Source of the DNA: UBA9647 sp049522195
Lineage (GTDB): Bacteria > Bacteroidota > Ignavibacteria > UBA10030
Length of the DNA: 35,119 nucleotides
Direction of reading: 5' to 3'
Assembly: GCA_049522195.1 (NCBI GenBank)
Contig: JBEKOB010000040.1
Location: 1 to 35,119, forward strand
Position numbers and translations under genes: made by a program. Numbering within the stretch: the stretch's first letter is position 1; each line of letters starts with the position of its first letter. Under the pieces are notes generated by a model, which made no database searches, was not told the DNA's origin, and worked only from the letters and a program-made list of their open reading frames with translations. This document shows, one piece after another, positions 6,482-14,422 of this stretch.

Positions 6482-8839
6482 ATGACCGACCGTGTGAGAA
6501 AACTTCGCGAGCAAAGCATCAACGCGATTCCGCACGTCTCCCCGGAGCGAGCACTCCTGATGACTGAGTTCTACCAGGAAGGCTCATTTGTTTCTCCACC
6601 GATGCACAGGGCTTTGGCGTTCAAACGAATCATGGAAAAGAAAGAAATCTGTGTCAACGATGGCGAGTTGATCGTCGGTGAGCGCGGTCCGTCCCCGAAG
6701 GCGACATACTCTTTCCCGGAACTCTGCTGTCATACAATCCAGGATCTCGACATCCTCAATTCCCGCGAGAAGGTTTGGTTCAGAGTCAGTGACGAAACGG
6801 AACGTCAGTACAAGGAGAAGATCATTCCTTTCTGGAAAGGGAAGACGATCCGCGAGAAGCTGTTTGAAGAGATGGCGGACGACTGGAAGGCCGCATACGA
6901 AGCCGGGATCTTCACCGAGTTCATGGAACAGCGTGCCCCGGGTCATACCGTGCTGGACGGCAAGATTTACCACAAAGGGATGCTGGAGTTCAAAGCAGAA
7001 ATCGAAGAGCAGCTCGCCTCTCTCGATTTCATCGAAGATTTGGAAGCATACAGCAAGCGGGAAGAGCTGAAAGCGATGAGCGTTAGCATCGATGCGGTGC
7101 TGATCCTCGCTTCTCGGTATGCCGACAAGGTACACGTCCTTGCGGAAAAGCAAACTGATCCCGTTCGGAAAGCTGAGCTGAAAACGGTTGAACGTGTATG
7201 TCGCCGTGTTCCCGCCCATGCTCCTTCAAACCTGTGGGAAGCGCTGCAATACTATTGGTTCATCCATCTCGGTGTGATAACCGAACTGAATCCCTGGGAC
7301 GCATTCAACCCAGGGCGCCTCGACCAACACCTGTATCCGTTTTACAAGAAAGGGCGGGATGAAGGGACGTTTACGCTCGATAGTGCGAAGGAACTGCTGG
7401 AGTGCTTTTGGGTGAAGTTCAACAATCAGCCGGCACCACCCAAAGTTGGCGTCACGGCTGCGGAAAGCTCCACGTATACCGATTTCGCGAACATCAACAC
7501 CGGCGGCATGAAGCCCGATGGCAGCGACGGTGTCAATGAATTGACGCACCTCATTCTGGATGTGATCGATGAGATGCAGCTTGTGCAGCCGAGCTCAAAC
7601 ATTCAGCTCAGCAAGAAAAACCCGGATGAGTTTCTGAAGCATGCCTGCAGGGTCATTCGTCATGGGCGCGGGCAGCCATCCATCTTCAACGCCGACACCA
7701 TCGTTGATGAACTCCTCCGGCAGGGAAAAAGCATAGAGGATGCGCGCTGCGGTGGAACGAGCGGGTGTGTTGAGACGGGAGCGTTTGGAAAGGAAAGCTA
7801 TATTCTGACGGGATACTTCAACCTGACGAAGGTTCTCGAAATTACTCTCTGGAACGGGGTCGATCCGAGGAGCGGCAAAAAGATAGGAGTCGAGACCGGC
7901 GATCCCCGTTCATTCACGTCCTTCGCTCAGCTTCAGGACGCGTTCAAACGCCAGCTTAGGCACTTCATCGACATTAAGCTGCGGGGAAATAACATAATCG
8001 AACAGTTGTATGCGACCTACATGCCGGTGCCGTTTCTGTCTGTCTTGATTGATGATTGCGTGAAGAAAGGGAAGGACTACAACTGCGGTGGGGCTCGCTA
8101 CAACACTAACTATATCCAGGGTGTGGGAATCGGTACCATTACCGACAGCCTCACGGCAATTCAACATCACGTGTTTGAGAAGAAATCGATAACCATGGGG
8201 GATCTTCTGAAGTCCCTCAGCACGGATTTTAACGGAATCGAACCAACTCGCTTGCTGCTGGTTAATAAGACACCGAAATATGGGAACGACGAGGATTGCG
8301 CGGATGGCCTGATGCGATGGGTCTTTGATGCCTTCTATGATGTGGTCAATGGGCGTAAGAACACGAAAGGGGGTGTCTACAGGATTAATCTCCTTCCAAC
8401 AACCTGCCACGTCTATTTCGGCTCCGTTACAGGAGCGACGCCGGATGGGCGAAAAGCCTGGACGCCTCTCTCGGAAGGTATTTCCCCGGTTCAGGGGGCT
8501 GATCGTCACGGCCCGACGGCAGTGTTGAAATCCGCAGCGAAAATGGATCATGTGAGAACGGGAGGGACGTTGCTGAACCAGAAATTCTCGCCGCAATTGC
8601 TCGAGGGTGAAAAAGGAATTGACAATCTTGCGCACCTCGTGCGTTCATACTTCACACTGGGAGGACACCATATCCAGTTCAACGTAGTGGATGCTCAGAC
8701 GCTGCGCGACGCACAGGCTCACCCCGAACAACACCGGGACTTGATTGTGCGGGTTGCTGGCTACAGCGACTATTTCTGTGACCTGGGGAAGTCTCTGCAG
8801 GATGAAATTATCGCAAGAACAGAACACCAAGGCTTTTGA
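6482..8839 (+). CDS. hypD: trans-4-hydroxy-L-proline dehydratase, glycyl-radical enzyme
   Basis: A 785-residue cytoplasmic glycyl-radical enzyme expected to dehydrate trans-4-hydroxy-L-proline to pyrroline-5-carboxylate under anoxic conditions; P5C reductase would then give proline (no proC is in this window). The radical glycine is Gly760 in RVAGYSDYF, and the thiyl radical cysteine and general base are Cys429 and Glu431 in SGCVETG. Comparing with the Clostridioides difficile HypD numbering as I remember it, every active-site residue is found at a constant offset of five: Phe147, His155, Asp273, Ser329, Asp334, Tyr445 and Thr640 for F152, H160, D278, S334, D339, Y450 and T645. This separates it from glycerol and propanediol dehydratases and choline lyase. 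Length matches HypD. It lies 3 bases behind its activase. Confidence 0.9.
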   Translation: MTDRVRKLREQSINAIPHVSPERALLMTEFYQEGSFVSPPMHRALAFKRIMEKKEICVNDGELIVGERGPSPKATYSFPELCCHTIQDLDILNSREKVWFRVSDETERQYKEKIIPFWKGKTIREKLFEEMADDWKAAYEAGIFTEFMEQRAPGHTVLDGKIYHKGMLEFKAEIEEQLASLDFIEDLEAYSKREELKAMSVSIDAVLILASRYADKVHVLAEKQTDPVRKAELKTVERVCRRVPAHAPSNLWEALQYYWFIHLGVITELNPWDAFNPGRLDQHLYPFYKKGRDEGTFTLDSAKELLECFWVKFNNQPAPPKVGVTAAESSTYTDFANINTGGMKPDGSDGVNELTHLILDVIDEMQLVQPSSNIQLSKKNPDEFLKHACRVIRHGRGQPSIFNADTIVDELLRQGKSIEDARCGGTSGCVETGAFGKESYILTGYFNLTKVLEITLWNGVDPRSGKKIGVETGDPRSFTSFAQLQDAFKRQLRHFIDIKLRGNNIIEQLYATYMPVPFLSVLIDDCVKKGKDYNCGGARYNTNYIQGVGIGTITDSLTAIQHHVFEKKSITMGDLLKSLSTDFNGIEPTRLLLVNKTPKYGNDEDCADGLMRWVFDAFYDVVNGRKNTKGGVYRINLLPTTCHVYFGSVTGATPDGRKAWTPLSEGISPVQGADRHGPTAVLKSAAKMDHVRTGGTLLNQKFSPQLLEGEKGIDNLAHLVRSYFTLGGHHIQFNVVDAQTLRDAQAHPEQHRDLIVRVAGYSDYFCDLGKSLQDEIIARTEHQGF

Positions 8840-8844
8840 AAACG

Positions 8845-8860
8845 CGCACCTGGAGGTGCG
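8845..8860 (+). repeat. Short perfect hairpin between hypD and response regulator gene
   Basis: CGCACCT, a GG loop and AGGTGCG form a 7-bp perfect stem five bases after the hypD stop. There is no T-tract behind it, so it is unlikely to be a full terminator. It could protect the 3' end of the hypED message or reduce read-through into the regulator gene. Confidence 0.45.
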
Positions 8861-8906
8861 ATCAGATAAGGGGTGATGTATGGAGGTCGAGGGTGAGGGA
8901 GTATCT

Positions 8907-9284
8907 ATGAAGGGCGTGGTATTAATGATTGAGGATGAGGAACACATACGCATCGTATTTCGTGATGTGATGTTTGATGAAGGGGTGATGGTGATTGGCA
9001 TTGCAACGGGAGAGGACGGGGTGCAGTTCTATCGCGACCACCACGATGAAATCAACCTTGTGGTGCTGGATTTGTCGTTGCCCGGTATCAGTGGTGAGGA
9101 AACATTCAAACGGCTGAAGGTGATAGACCCGGGCGTCCGTGTCGTCGTCTCATCGGGATTTCCCAATGAGGATGTAACAAAGAAGTTCGACGGGACGGGG
9201 GTGATCGGTTATCTCCAGAAGCCATACAACTACGCCACGCTCGTCGATACCGTCAACAAGTTTCTTGACCGGGCGAAGAACTGA
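8907..9284 (+). CDS. Single-domain response regulator (CheY-like receiver)
   Basis: A stand-alone receiver domain with no output domain. Numbered from the ATG at 8907, the acidic pocket is in IEDEEH (Glu9, Asp10), the phospho-acceptor is Asp55 in VVLDLSLPG, Ser82 in VSSGF takes the Thr/Ser position, and Lys105 is in LQKPY. The ATG at 8907 gives the usual receiver start (MKGVVLMIEDEE) and has AGGGAG five bases upstream. An in-frame ATG at 8880, with AAGGGG upstream, would add nine residues of non-family sequence and remains possible. It is the last gene of the hypED direction and converges on the homoserine dehydrogenase. No histidine kinase is adjacent; the nearest is at 28338. Its partner is unknown. 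Confidence 0.88.
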   Translation: MKGVVLMIEDEEHIRIVFRDVMFDEGVMVIGIATGEDGVQFYRDHHDEINLVVLDLSLPGISGEETFKRLKVIDPGVRVVVSSGFPNEDVTKKFDGTGVIGYLQKPYNYATLVDTVNKFLDRAKN

Positions 9285-9319
9285 AGCTGTTGCTGCCAGG
9301 TTCCGCGTGGTTCCCCGCC

Positions 9320-10342
9320 CTACGAGCGCGGCAGGCTCATCAAATCATTGATCACACCGTAGGCGGTGTCGTACAGTGTCGGATCGGTCTCGGCAATGAT
9401 GAACGGGGCGAGGAGATCCGTTTCGATCATCAGGATTGAGCCGCTCTCCCGGATCGGTGCAAATGGATGCCCCCGCTCAATCTCTTCCAGTTTCACACTT
9501 GCTTGAACGCTCTCTCCATACCTCTTCGCTCTGCAGATCAGTTTGAGATTCTTTCCGGCGTTTACGGCTTTCTGTGCATCGGCTACGGTGACGTGCGTGA
9601 TGCCCTGGCGATCGACATCGAGGGGTGTGATGGACGCCCCCATCAAAGCATTCGCCAGTACTGATATTTTTGCAGCCGCGTCCCAGCCTTCAAGATCGTT
9701 TTTCGGATCAGCTTCAGCAAAGCCTTCCTTCTGAGCCACCTTCACCGCCTCTTCAATCGACTCCCCCTTCTCCATTCGCGAAAGCACGAAGTTCGTCGTC
9801 GAGTTCAGGACCCCGGACACACCGACGATCGAGCATCCTCTCAGTCCGTGTTGTGCCATGTTGAAGACGGGTGTCCCATCCATCACCGTCGATTCATGGA
9901 GAAAGCTCACCCCATTTTTCTCGGCCAGCGACCGCAGCTCGTGGTATGCAAACGCGGCAGGGCCTTTGTTTGCAGTCACGACATGTTTTCCTCGCTTCAG
10001 CGCTTCCCGAACGTGCGAGAGCGCAGGTTCCCCCCGCTCAGCGATCGAAAGTGTGGAAAGCTCGACGAGTACATCGTAGTCCAACTGCTGAACTGCTTCC
10101 AGGCCGTTGATGTTCGTGAGTTCGAAATTCGTCCACGAGAATCGTCCCAGATCTCTGATTTCCTGCAGCGCTTTCACACTATCGATACCGTTGTTGTTCA
10201 CCAGCGATCCTCGTGTTTTGGTTACGATGCCGATGATGGACAGATTGACGCTGTGGGTCCGGGGATGTTTATCCCGCTCAACATAAAGTATTTCTACGAT
10301 CTTTTGAGCGACGTTTCCAAAGCCGACGAACAACACTTTCAT
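9320..10342 (-). CDS. hom: Homoserine dehydrogenase, short form without ACT domain
   Basis: Reduces aspartate-4-semialdehyde to homoserine with NAD(P)H in threonine/methionine synthesis. The Rossmann start is VGFGNVA (6-12). TANKGP (123-128) and GVSGVLNSTTNF (174-185) are the semialdehyde-site blocks. The catalytic pair is Asp221 and Lys225 in EGWDAAAK, aligned with Asp219/Lys223 of the yeast enzyme. At 340 residues it stops after the catalytic region and lacks the C-terminal ACT domain of the common 430-residue bacterial enzyme, so threonine feedback through ACT is not expected. GGAG stands about ten bases before the ATG on the minus strand. It lies 24 bases downstream of the class-V aminotransferase gene and probably shares its transcript. 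Confidence 0.92.
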   Translation of the reverse strand: MKVLFVGFGNVAQKIVEILYVERDKHPRTHSVNLSIIGIVTKTRGSLVNNNGIDSVKALQEIRDLGRFSWTNFELTNINGLEAVQQLDYDVLVELSTLSIAERGEPALSHVREALKRGKHVVTANKGPAAFAYHELRSLAEKNGVSFLHESTVMDGTPVFNMAQHGLRGCSIVGVSGVLNSTTNFVLSRMEKGESIEEAVKVAQKEGFAEADPKNDLEGWDAAAKISVLANALMGASITPLDVDRQGITHVTVADAQKAVNAGKNLKLICRAKRYGESVQASVKLEEIERGHPFAPIRESGSILMIETDLLAPFIIAETDPTLYDTAYGVINDLMSLPRS

Positions 10343-10366
10343 AGTTTGGGTCTCCGTATTCCTATG

Positions 10367-11617
10367 TCATGTGCTCGAAGCAAGTAGTTTCAGCTCGTCG
10401 AGCAACTGTAAGATTTCGTCCAGTGTACTATAGAGTGATATCCCGATGCGGGTCACTCCTCCCCGATCGAGCAGCCCCAGAACTTCTATCGCGCGCAGCG
10501 CGTAGAAGTGGCCGTCCCAGGTGCAGAACCCGCGATCACCGAGCCGGGCGCAAACCTCCTCGGCGCGTTGTGAGCCAATGGTGAAAGAGATTGTCGGAGC
10601 GCGTTGCAGCTTCCCGAACGGCTGTCCATAGATTGTCACACCCGGGAGACGTGCCAGTGCGTCATAGAGTGTGCTGGCAAGAGACCTTTCATGGCTTCCA
10701 ATGACGTTCATCGCTGAAACAACCCTCGACCGCAGATCCGGCCCGGAACCAATGGCCGCGATGTATTCAACGGCTGCCTTCACGCCGGCAATCGCGGCAT
10801 GGTTGAGCGTCCCCGTCTCGATCCTGTACGGCGCCGCCTGTTCTTGCGTACGGAGACGATCAGGTTCAAGCTGATCGAGTAGTCCTTCACGTGAATACAG
10901 GATACCGACGTGCGGGCCGTAGAATTTGTAAGCGGAGCAGATCAGGAAATCGACGCCGATGGCTTCAACGTCGATGGAGAAGTGCGGGGCATAATGAACA
11001 GCATCCAGCATCAGCAAGGCGCCAACCTTCGAGGTAAGTTCCCGTGCAAGGGCGATATCGTTGACAGTCCCTAATGCATTCGAAGCCATGCCTATAGCAA
11101 GGAGTCGTGTCTTCGATCCGATCTTGGAGCGCATATCGTCATAGTCGAGCGTCCCGTCTTTCTTCAGGATCACTTCCTTGACGACAACGCCGCGTTCTTG
11201 AAGCATGAGCCACGGACCGCGGTTCGCTTCGTGATCCAACTGGGTGATAACGACTTCATCCCCCTCTTTCAACGAACGTCCGATGGCATGGCTCAGCGAA
11301 TAGTTGAGCGTCGTCATGTTCGCACCGAGCGAAATGCACTGCGGTCCACGGGCGCCAAGAAATGCGGCGATGGAGCGTCGTGCCTCCTCGAGAAGTCTGT
11401 CAGATTCCTGTGTTGTGATGAAGTACCCGTGTGTATTTGAATTGCAAGTAGCGTAATAATGGACGATGGCATCAATGACCTGACGGGGGATCTGAGTCCC
11501 ACCCGGCCCGTCAAAGTAGATCAGCGGTCGTCCGTGGAACTCCCTTTGAAGCGAAGGGAAGTCAGATCTGCGAGAGAGCAGGAGCTGAGAAGGGGCTGAG
11601 AGTGATTGCGAACTCAT
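10367..11617 (-). CDS. Cysteine desulfurase-like class V aminotransferase
   Basis: A 416-residue fold-type I PLP protein of the SufS/NifS-like class, closest by motif to the family named cysteine desulfurase-like (the VC1184 type). Visible blocks are YFDGPGGTQIP (34-44), TQLDHEANRGPW (125-136), LDAVHYAPH (204-212) with Asp205 and His208 near PLP, and the PLP lysine Lys231 in CSAYKFYGPH. The SufS active-site cysteine block (GHHCA type) reads WDGHFYA here, with tyrosine in place of cysteine, so persulfide chemistry as in SufS is doubtful. The ATG at 11617 was chosen because family homology begins at DFPSLQREF; a GTG at 11707 would add 30 low-complexity residues. It precedes hom by 24 bases, which could point to an amino-acid role. 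True substrate unknown. Confidence 0.82.
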   Translation of the reverse strand: MSSQSLSAPSQLLLSRRSDFPSLQREFHGRPLIYFDGPGGTQIPRQVIDAIVHYYATCNSNTHGYFITTQESDRLLEEARRSIAAFLGARGPQCISLGANMTTLNYSLSHAIGRSLKEGDEVVITQLDHEANRGPWLMLQERGVVVKEVILKKDGTLDYDDMRSKIGSKTRLLAIGMASNALGTVNDIALARELTSKVGALLMLDAVHYAPHFSIDVEAIGVDFLICSAYKFYGPHVGILYSREGLLDQLEPDRLRTQEQAAPYRIETGTLNHAAIAGVKAAVEYIAAIGSGPDLRSRVVSAMNVIGSHERSLASTLYDALARLPGVTIYGQPFGKLQRAPTISFTIGSQRAEEVCARLGDRGFCTWDGHFYALRAIEVLGLLDRGGVTRIGISLYSTLDEILQLLDELKLLASST

Positions 11618-12001
11618 GGTCTGGTTCCGTTCGGCTAGGGGAGACGATGCAGAGTCGGATGAGCGCGATGTCGCTTCTGGTGTACGTGACAATTCCAACA
11701 CACCCACGGCGTAACAGCTTGAAGAATCTAGGCATTGCGAAGGCGAGAATCAAGAATACAGAATGCAGAATTCAGAATACAGTATAGAAAATGAACGGGG
11801 CCAGAGAATCCAGGAATCACAGCATCTGCAATTTCGCCATGACCGAGATCCAATTCGCCCATCTTCTCTTTTCCAGACTGCTCCAACCGTGCAACTAAAC
11901 AAACCAGATTCCGTTTAACCAGCTAGGCTTTCAGCGCCGTTGGAAACAATCCATGTGTCTCAGGCAGAACATCGAATTCCCAATTCTAATCTACATCCCC
12001 T
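11618..12001. other. Divergent intergenic region with a short tandem repeat
   Basis: 384 bases between the minus-strand aminotransferase and the plus-strand DUF5916 gene. It should hold promoters for both, but none could be assigned. It includes the heptanucleotide repeat at 11746-11780. The plus-strand ATG at 12002 has no recognisable Shine-Dalgarno sequence. I see no further gene. Confidence 0.55.
11746..11780. repeat. Five tandem 7-bp units (AGAATNN)
   Basis: The units read AGAATCA, AGAATAC, AGAATGC, AGAATTC and AGAATAC without gaps. The first five bases are constant and only the last two vary. It lies in the divergent intergenic region upstream of the DUF5916 gene. Confidence 0.75.
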
Positions 12002-14179
12002 ATGCGGTTTTCCAGGACTCTCATCCTTCTCTTGCTCTGCGTCGTAGTCGCGATGGCTGAAGGACCAAAAACCCTCAAACTCAAGAAGATCTCCAGACCT
12101 ATTGCGATCGACGGTGTCATAGATTCGTTGTGGAATAGTGCGGATTCTGCGGACGGTTTCATCATGCAGCAGCCGTACCACAATATTCCGTCGACGCGAA
12201 GGACCGTCGCGAAGATCCTCACAACCGATCAGGCTCTTTACTGTTTGATGGTATGCTATGATCAGCGCGACAGCATTCAGGTCATTACCGGCAGGCTTGA
12301 TAATACGGACGGTGACTACGCCTCGATTATGCTCGATACCTTCCTCGACAAGCGCACGGCGTACAAGTTTGGCGTTACTGCTTCGGGTGCCCGGTCTGAC
12401 TGTCGGCTGTTGGATGATGCCCGCAACAGGGATTACAGCTGGGATGGCGTCTGGTTCTCAGCGTCAAAGGTCTATGATTGGGGTTTTGTCATCGAGTGGG
12501 AGATCCCGTACCGGTCGATCCAGTATGATCAGAACCTGGCGGAGTGGGGACTCGATTTCGACCGGTGGATGCCTGCACACAACGAAGACACCTATTGGTG
12601 TCCGTATCAGGAGAATGAGGGCCAACGGGTTTCAAAATTCGGCAAACTGATCTTCGAAGACTTTCGTCCCGACATCAAGGGGAACAATCTTGAGTTCTAT
12701 CCTGTCGGAATTACGAGAGCCACGTATTTACAGGATGGAAAATACAAAGGGGACCCGGATGCCGGACTCGATATTTTCTACAATCCATCCCAGAAGTTGA
12801 CGTTCCAGCTTACCGCCAATCCTGATTTTGCTCAGATCGAAGCCGACCCGTTCGCATTCAATATCAGCCGGTACGAAACATACTTTGATGAGAAGCGGCC
12901 GTTCTTCACGCAGGGGAACGAAGTTTTCACGCCAACGGGCCGCGAGACCGGGACCGGTTTCTACCGTCCTCTGGAACTGTTCTATTCGCGGAGGATTGGC
13001 AAAGTCCTGCCGGACGGCTCCGAGGTTCCGCTCGACTTGGGAACGAAGGCATTCGGGCGACTGGGAGACTGGGAGTACGGCGGATTTCTTGCGACAACAG
13101 GCGATCGTGATTACGAAGAGGACGGAGTAAAGAAGACAGAAGCGAGAGCATACTTCAGCTCGGTGAGATTGAAGCGACAGATCCTCGACAACTCATCGAT
13201 CGGCGTGCTCTTTGTCGGCAAGCATTCGTTCGATCAAGACGACGGTGTGATCGACCTTGATGGCGCCTTCCGTTCCTCCGATTGGCAGCTCTCGTACCAG
13301 CTCGCACGCTCTTTCAAGAATCGAGAGGGAGATCTGGCGACCTCTGCTGGCCTTGTGATGTTCAAAGAACATATGATGTTACTCATTCGTGGAAGATATA
13401 TCGGAGAAAACTTCGACGTCAGCCAGGTGGGCTACGTTCCGTGGCTCGGTACCGGTGAGCTCACAGGTGTTGGGGGCCCACGATGGAATTTCGAAACCGG
13501 GTATGTTCGTCAAATCCTCCTCATGACAGGTTTCTCCTTTAACCACAAGAAGGTGGAAACATACACCGACCGGTCGGGAGTCCTCGTGTTCAACATGCAA
13601 TTCAGAAACAACTGGGGGTTCGAATTCGATTACATCGTGGGGCGTTCTAGGGATCAGGGGATAACCTATGACTCGTACGAGCTCGACTATTCGAGCTGGT
13701 TCAATATCTCACCAAAATGGTACGGAAACGTGAATGGCGGCTACTCGAAGACTTACAATTTCTCCCGCGAGTACCTTGCCAGGTATTTTTCACTTGGGAG
13801 CCAATTTGGATGGCACGCTCTGAAGGTTCTAGACGTCGGGACTTCGTTCAATATGTTTGTCGAGGGGAACCCGGACAATCAGATTCAGGACATCACGTAC
13901 AACGCGCGCCCATTCATTTCGCTCACTCCAGTCAATGATCTCAATCTTCGGGTTTACCTGGATAATGTGTTTGTCCGATCGAGCGATAGAATGGAACGGG
14001 TCCTCCTCGGCGCTCTCTTTTCATACAGCTTCCTGCCGAAGAGCTGGATCTATCTGGTTGTCAATGAAATGCGTGATCGCAGCGATCAGTTTGACCCAAA
14101 CGGTATTCTGCTCCCCAACGCGCTTCACGTCACAGCTCGTGAAAGCGTCTTGAAAATCAAATACCTGTACTATTTCTAG
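12002..14179 (+). CDS. DUF5916 outer-membrane protein with N-terminal CBM9-like domain
   Basis: 725 residues. A signal peptide (1-19, hydrophobic run LILLLLCVVVAMA, cleavage near AMA-EGP) is followed by a CBM9-like beta-sandwich from about 25 to 215, recognisable from IAIDGVIDSLWNSA and GVWFSASKVYDWGFVIEWEIPY. The DUF5916 part from about 230 to the end includes LTFQLTANPDFAQIEADP and FDEKRPFFTQGNEVF, typical of the family, then alternating beta-strand sequence ending in KYLYYF. A terminal aromatic residue fits an outer-membrane beta-barrel. The family is common in Bacteroidota and relatives; it has no settled function and is thought to bind or import surface ligands. It lies 243 bases before the peptidase gene. 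Confidence is high for the family and moderate for the barrel. Confidence 0.88.
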   Translation: MRFSRTLILLLLCVVVAMAEGPKTLKLKKISRPIAIDGVIDSLWNSADSADGFIMQQPYHNIPSTRRTVAKILTTDQALYCLMVCYDQRDSIQVITGRLDNTDGDYASIMLDTFLDKRTAYKFGVTASGARSDCRLLDDARNRDYSWDGVWFSASKVYDWGFVIEWEIPYRSIQYDQNLAEWGLDFDRWMPAHNEDTYWCPYQENEGQRVSKFGKLIFEDFRPDIKGNNLEFYPVGITRATYLQDGKYKGDPDAGLDIFYNPSQKLTFQLTANPDFAQIEADPFAFNISRYETYFDEKRPFFTQGNEVFTPTGRETGTGFYRPLELFYSRRIGKVLPDGSEVPLDLGTKAFGRLGDWEYGGFLATTGDRDYEEDGVKKTEARAYFSSVRLKRQILDNSSIGVLFVGKHSFDQDDGVIDLDGAFRSSDWQLSYQLARSFKNREGDLATSAGLVMFKEHMMLLIRGRYIGENFDVSQVGYVPWLGTGELTGVGGPRWNFETGYVRQILLMTGFSFNHKKVETYTDRSGVLVFNMQFRNNWGFEFDYIVGRSRDQGITYDSYELDYSSWFNISPKWYGNVNGGYSKTYNFSREYLARYFSLGSQFGWHALKVLDVGTSFNMFVEGNPDNQIQDITYNARPFISLTPVNDLNLRVYLDNVFVRSSDRMERVLLGALFSYSFLPKSWIYLVVNEMRDRSDQFDPNGILLPNALHVTARESVLKIKYLYYF

Positions 14180-14412
14180 AGGTGTGCCCCGAAGCTCGCA
14201 TCTCATGCAGTGGTGCAAGAGGAATCTCCTCAGGATCTCACCATCAACAATATCTTTGCGGCTTTGCGCGAGGCTTCTTGCCGTCATTCCCTGGTGTGCG
14301 CTGACGAGCGCCAATTGCCTTTCACTCCAATCTCTCTTACCTTCACAATCCACACAGACAGTTGACCGATGAAGCGCAACGCTTCATCAGTACCATTCTT
14401 CTCATCAAGCTC

Positions 14413-14418
14413 AGGAGG
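14413..14418 (+). promoter_or_regulatory. Shine-Dalgarno AGGAGG that decides the peptidase start
   Basis: AGGAGG is placed four bases before the ATG at 14423. An earlier in-frame ATG at 14369 has no such site and would put a serine-rich stretch before the signal peptide, so 14423 is preferred. Confidence 0.75.
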
Positions 14419-14422
14419 ATCT

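Noticed and set aside
7910..8635. 241-codon minus-strand open frame inside hypD
   Set aside because: It is opposite the conserved C-terminal half of the glycyl-radical enzyme and is explained by codon bias.
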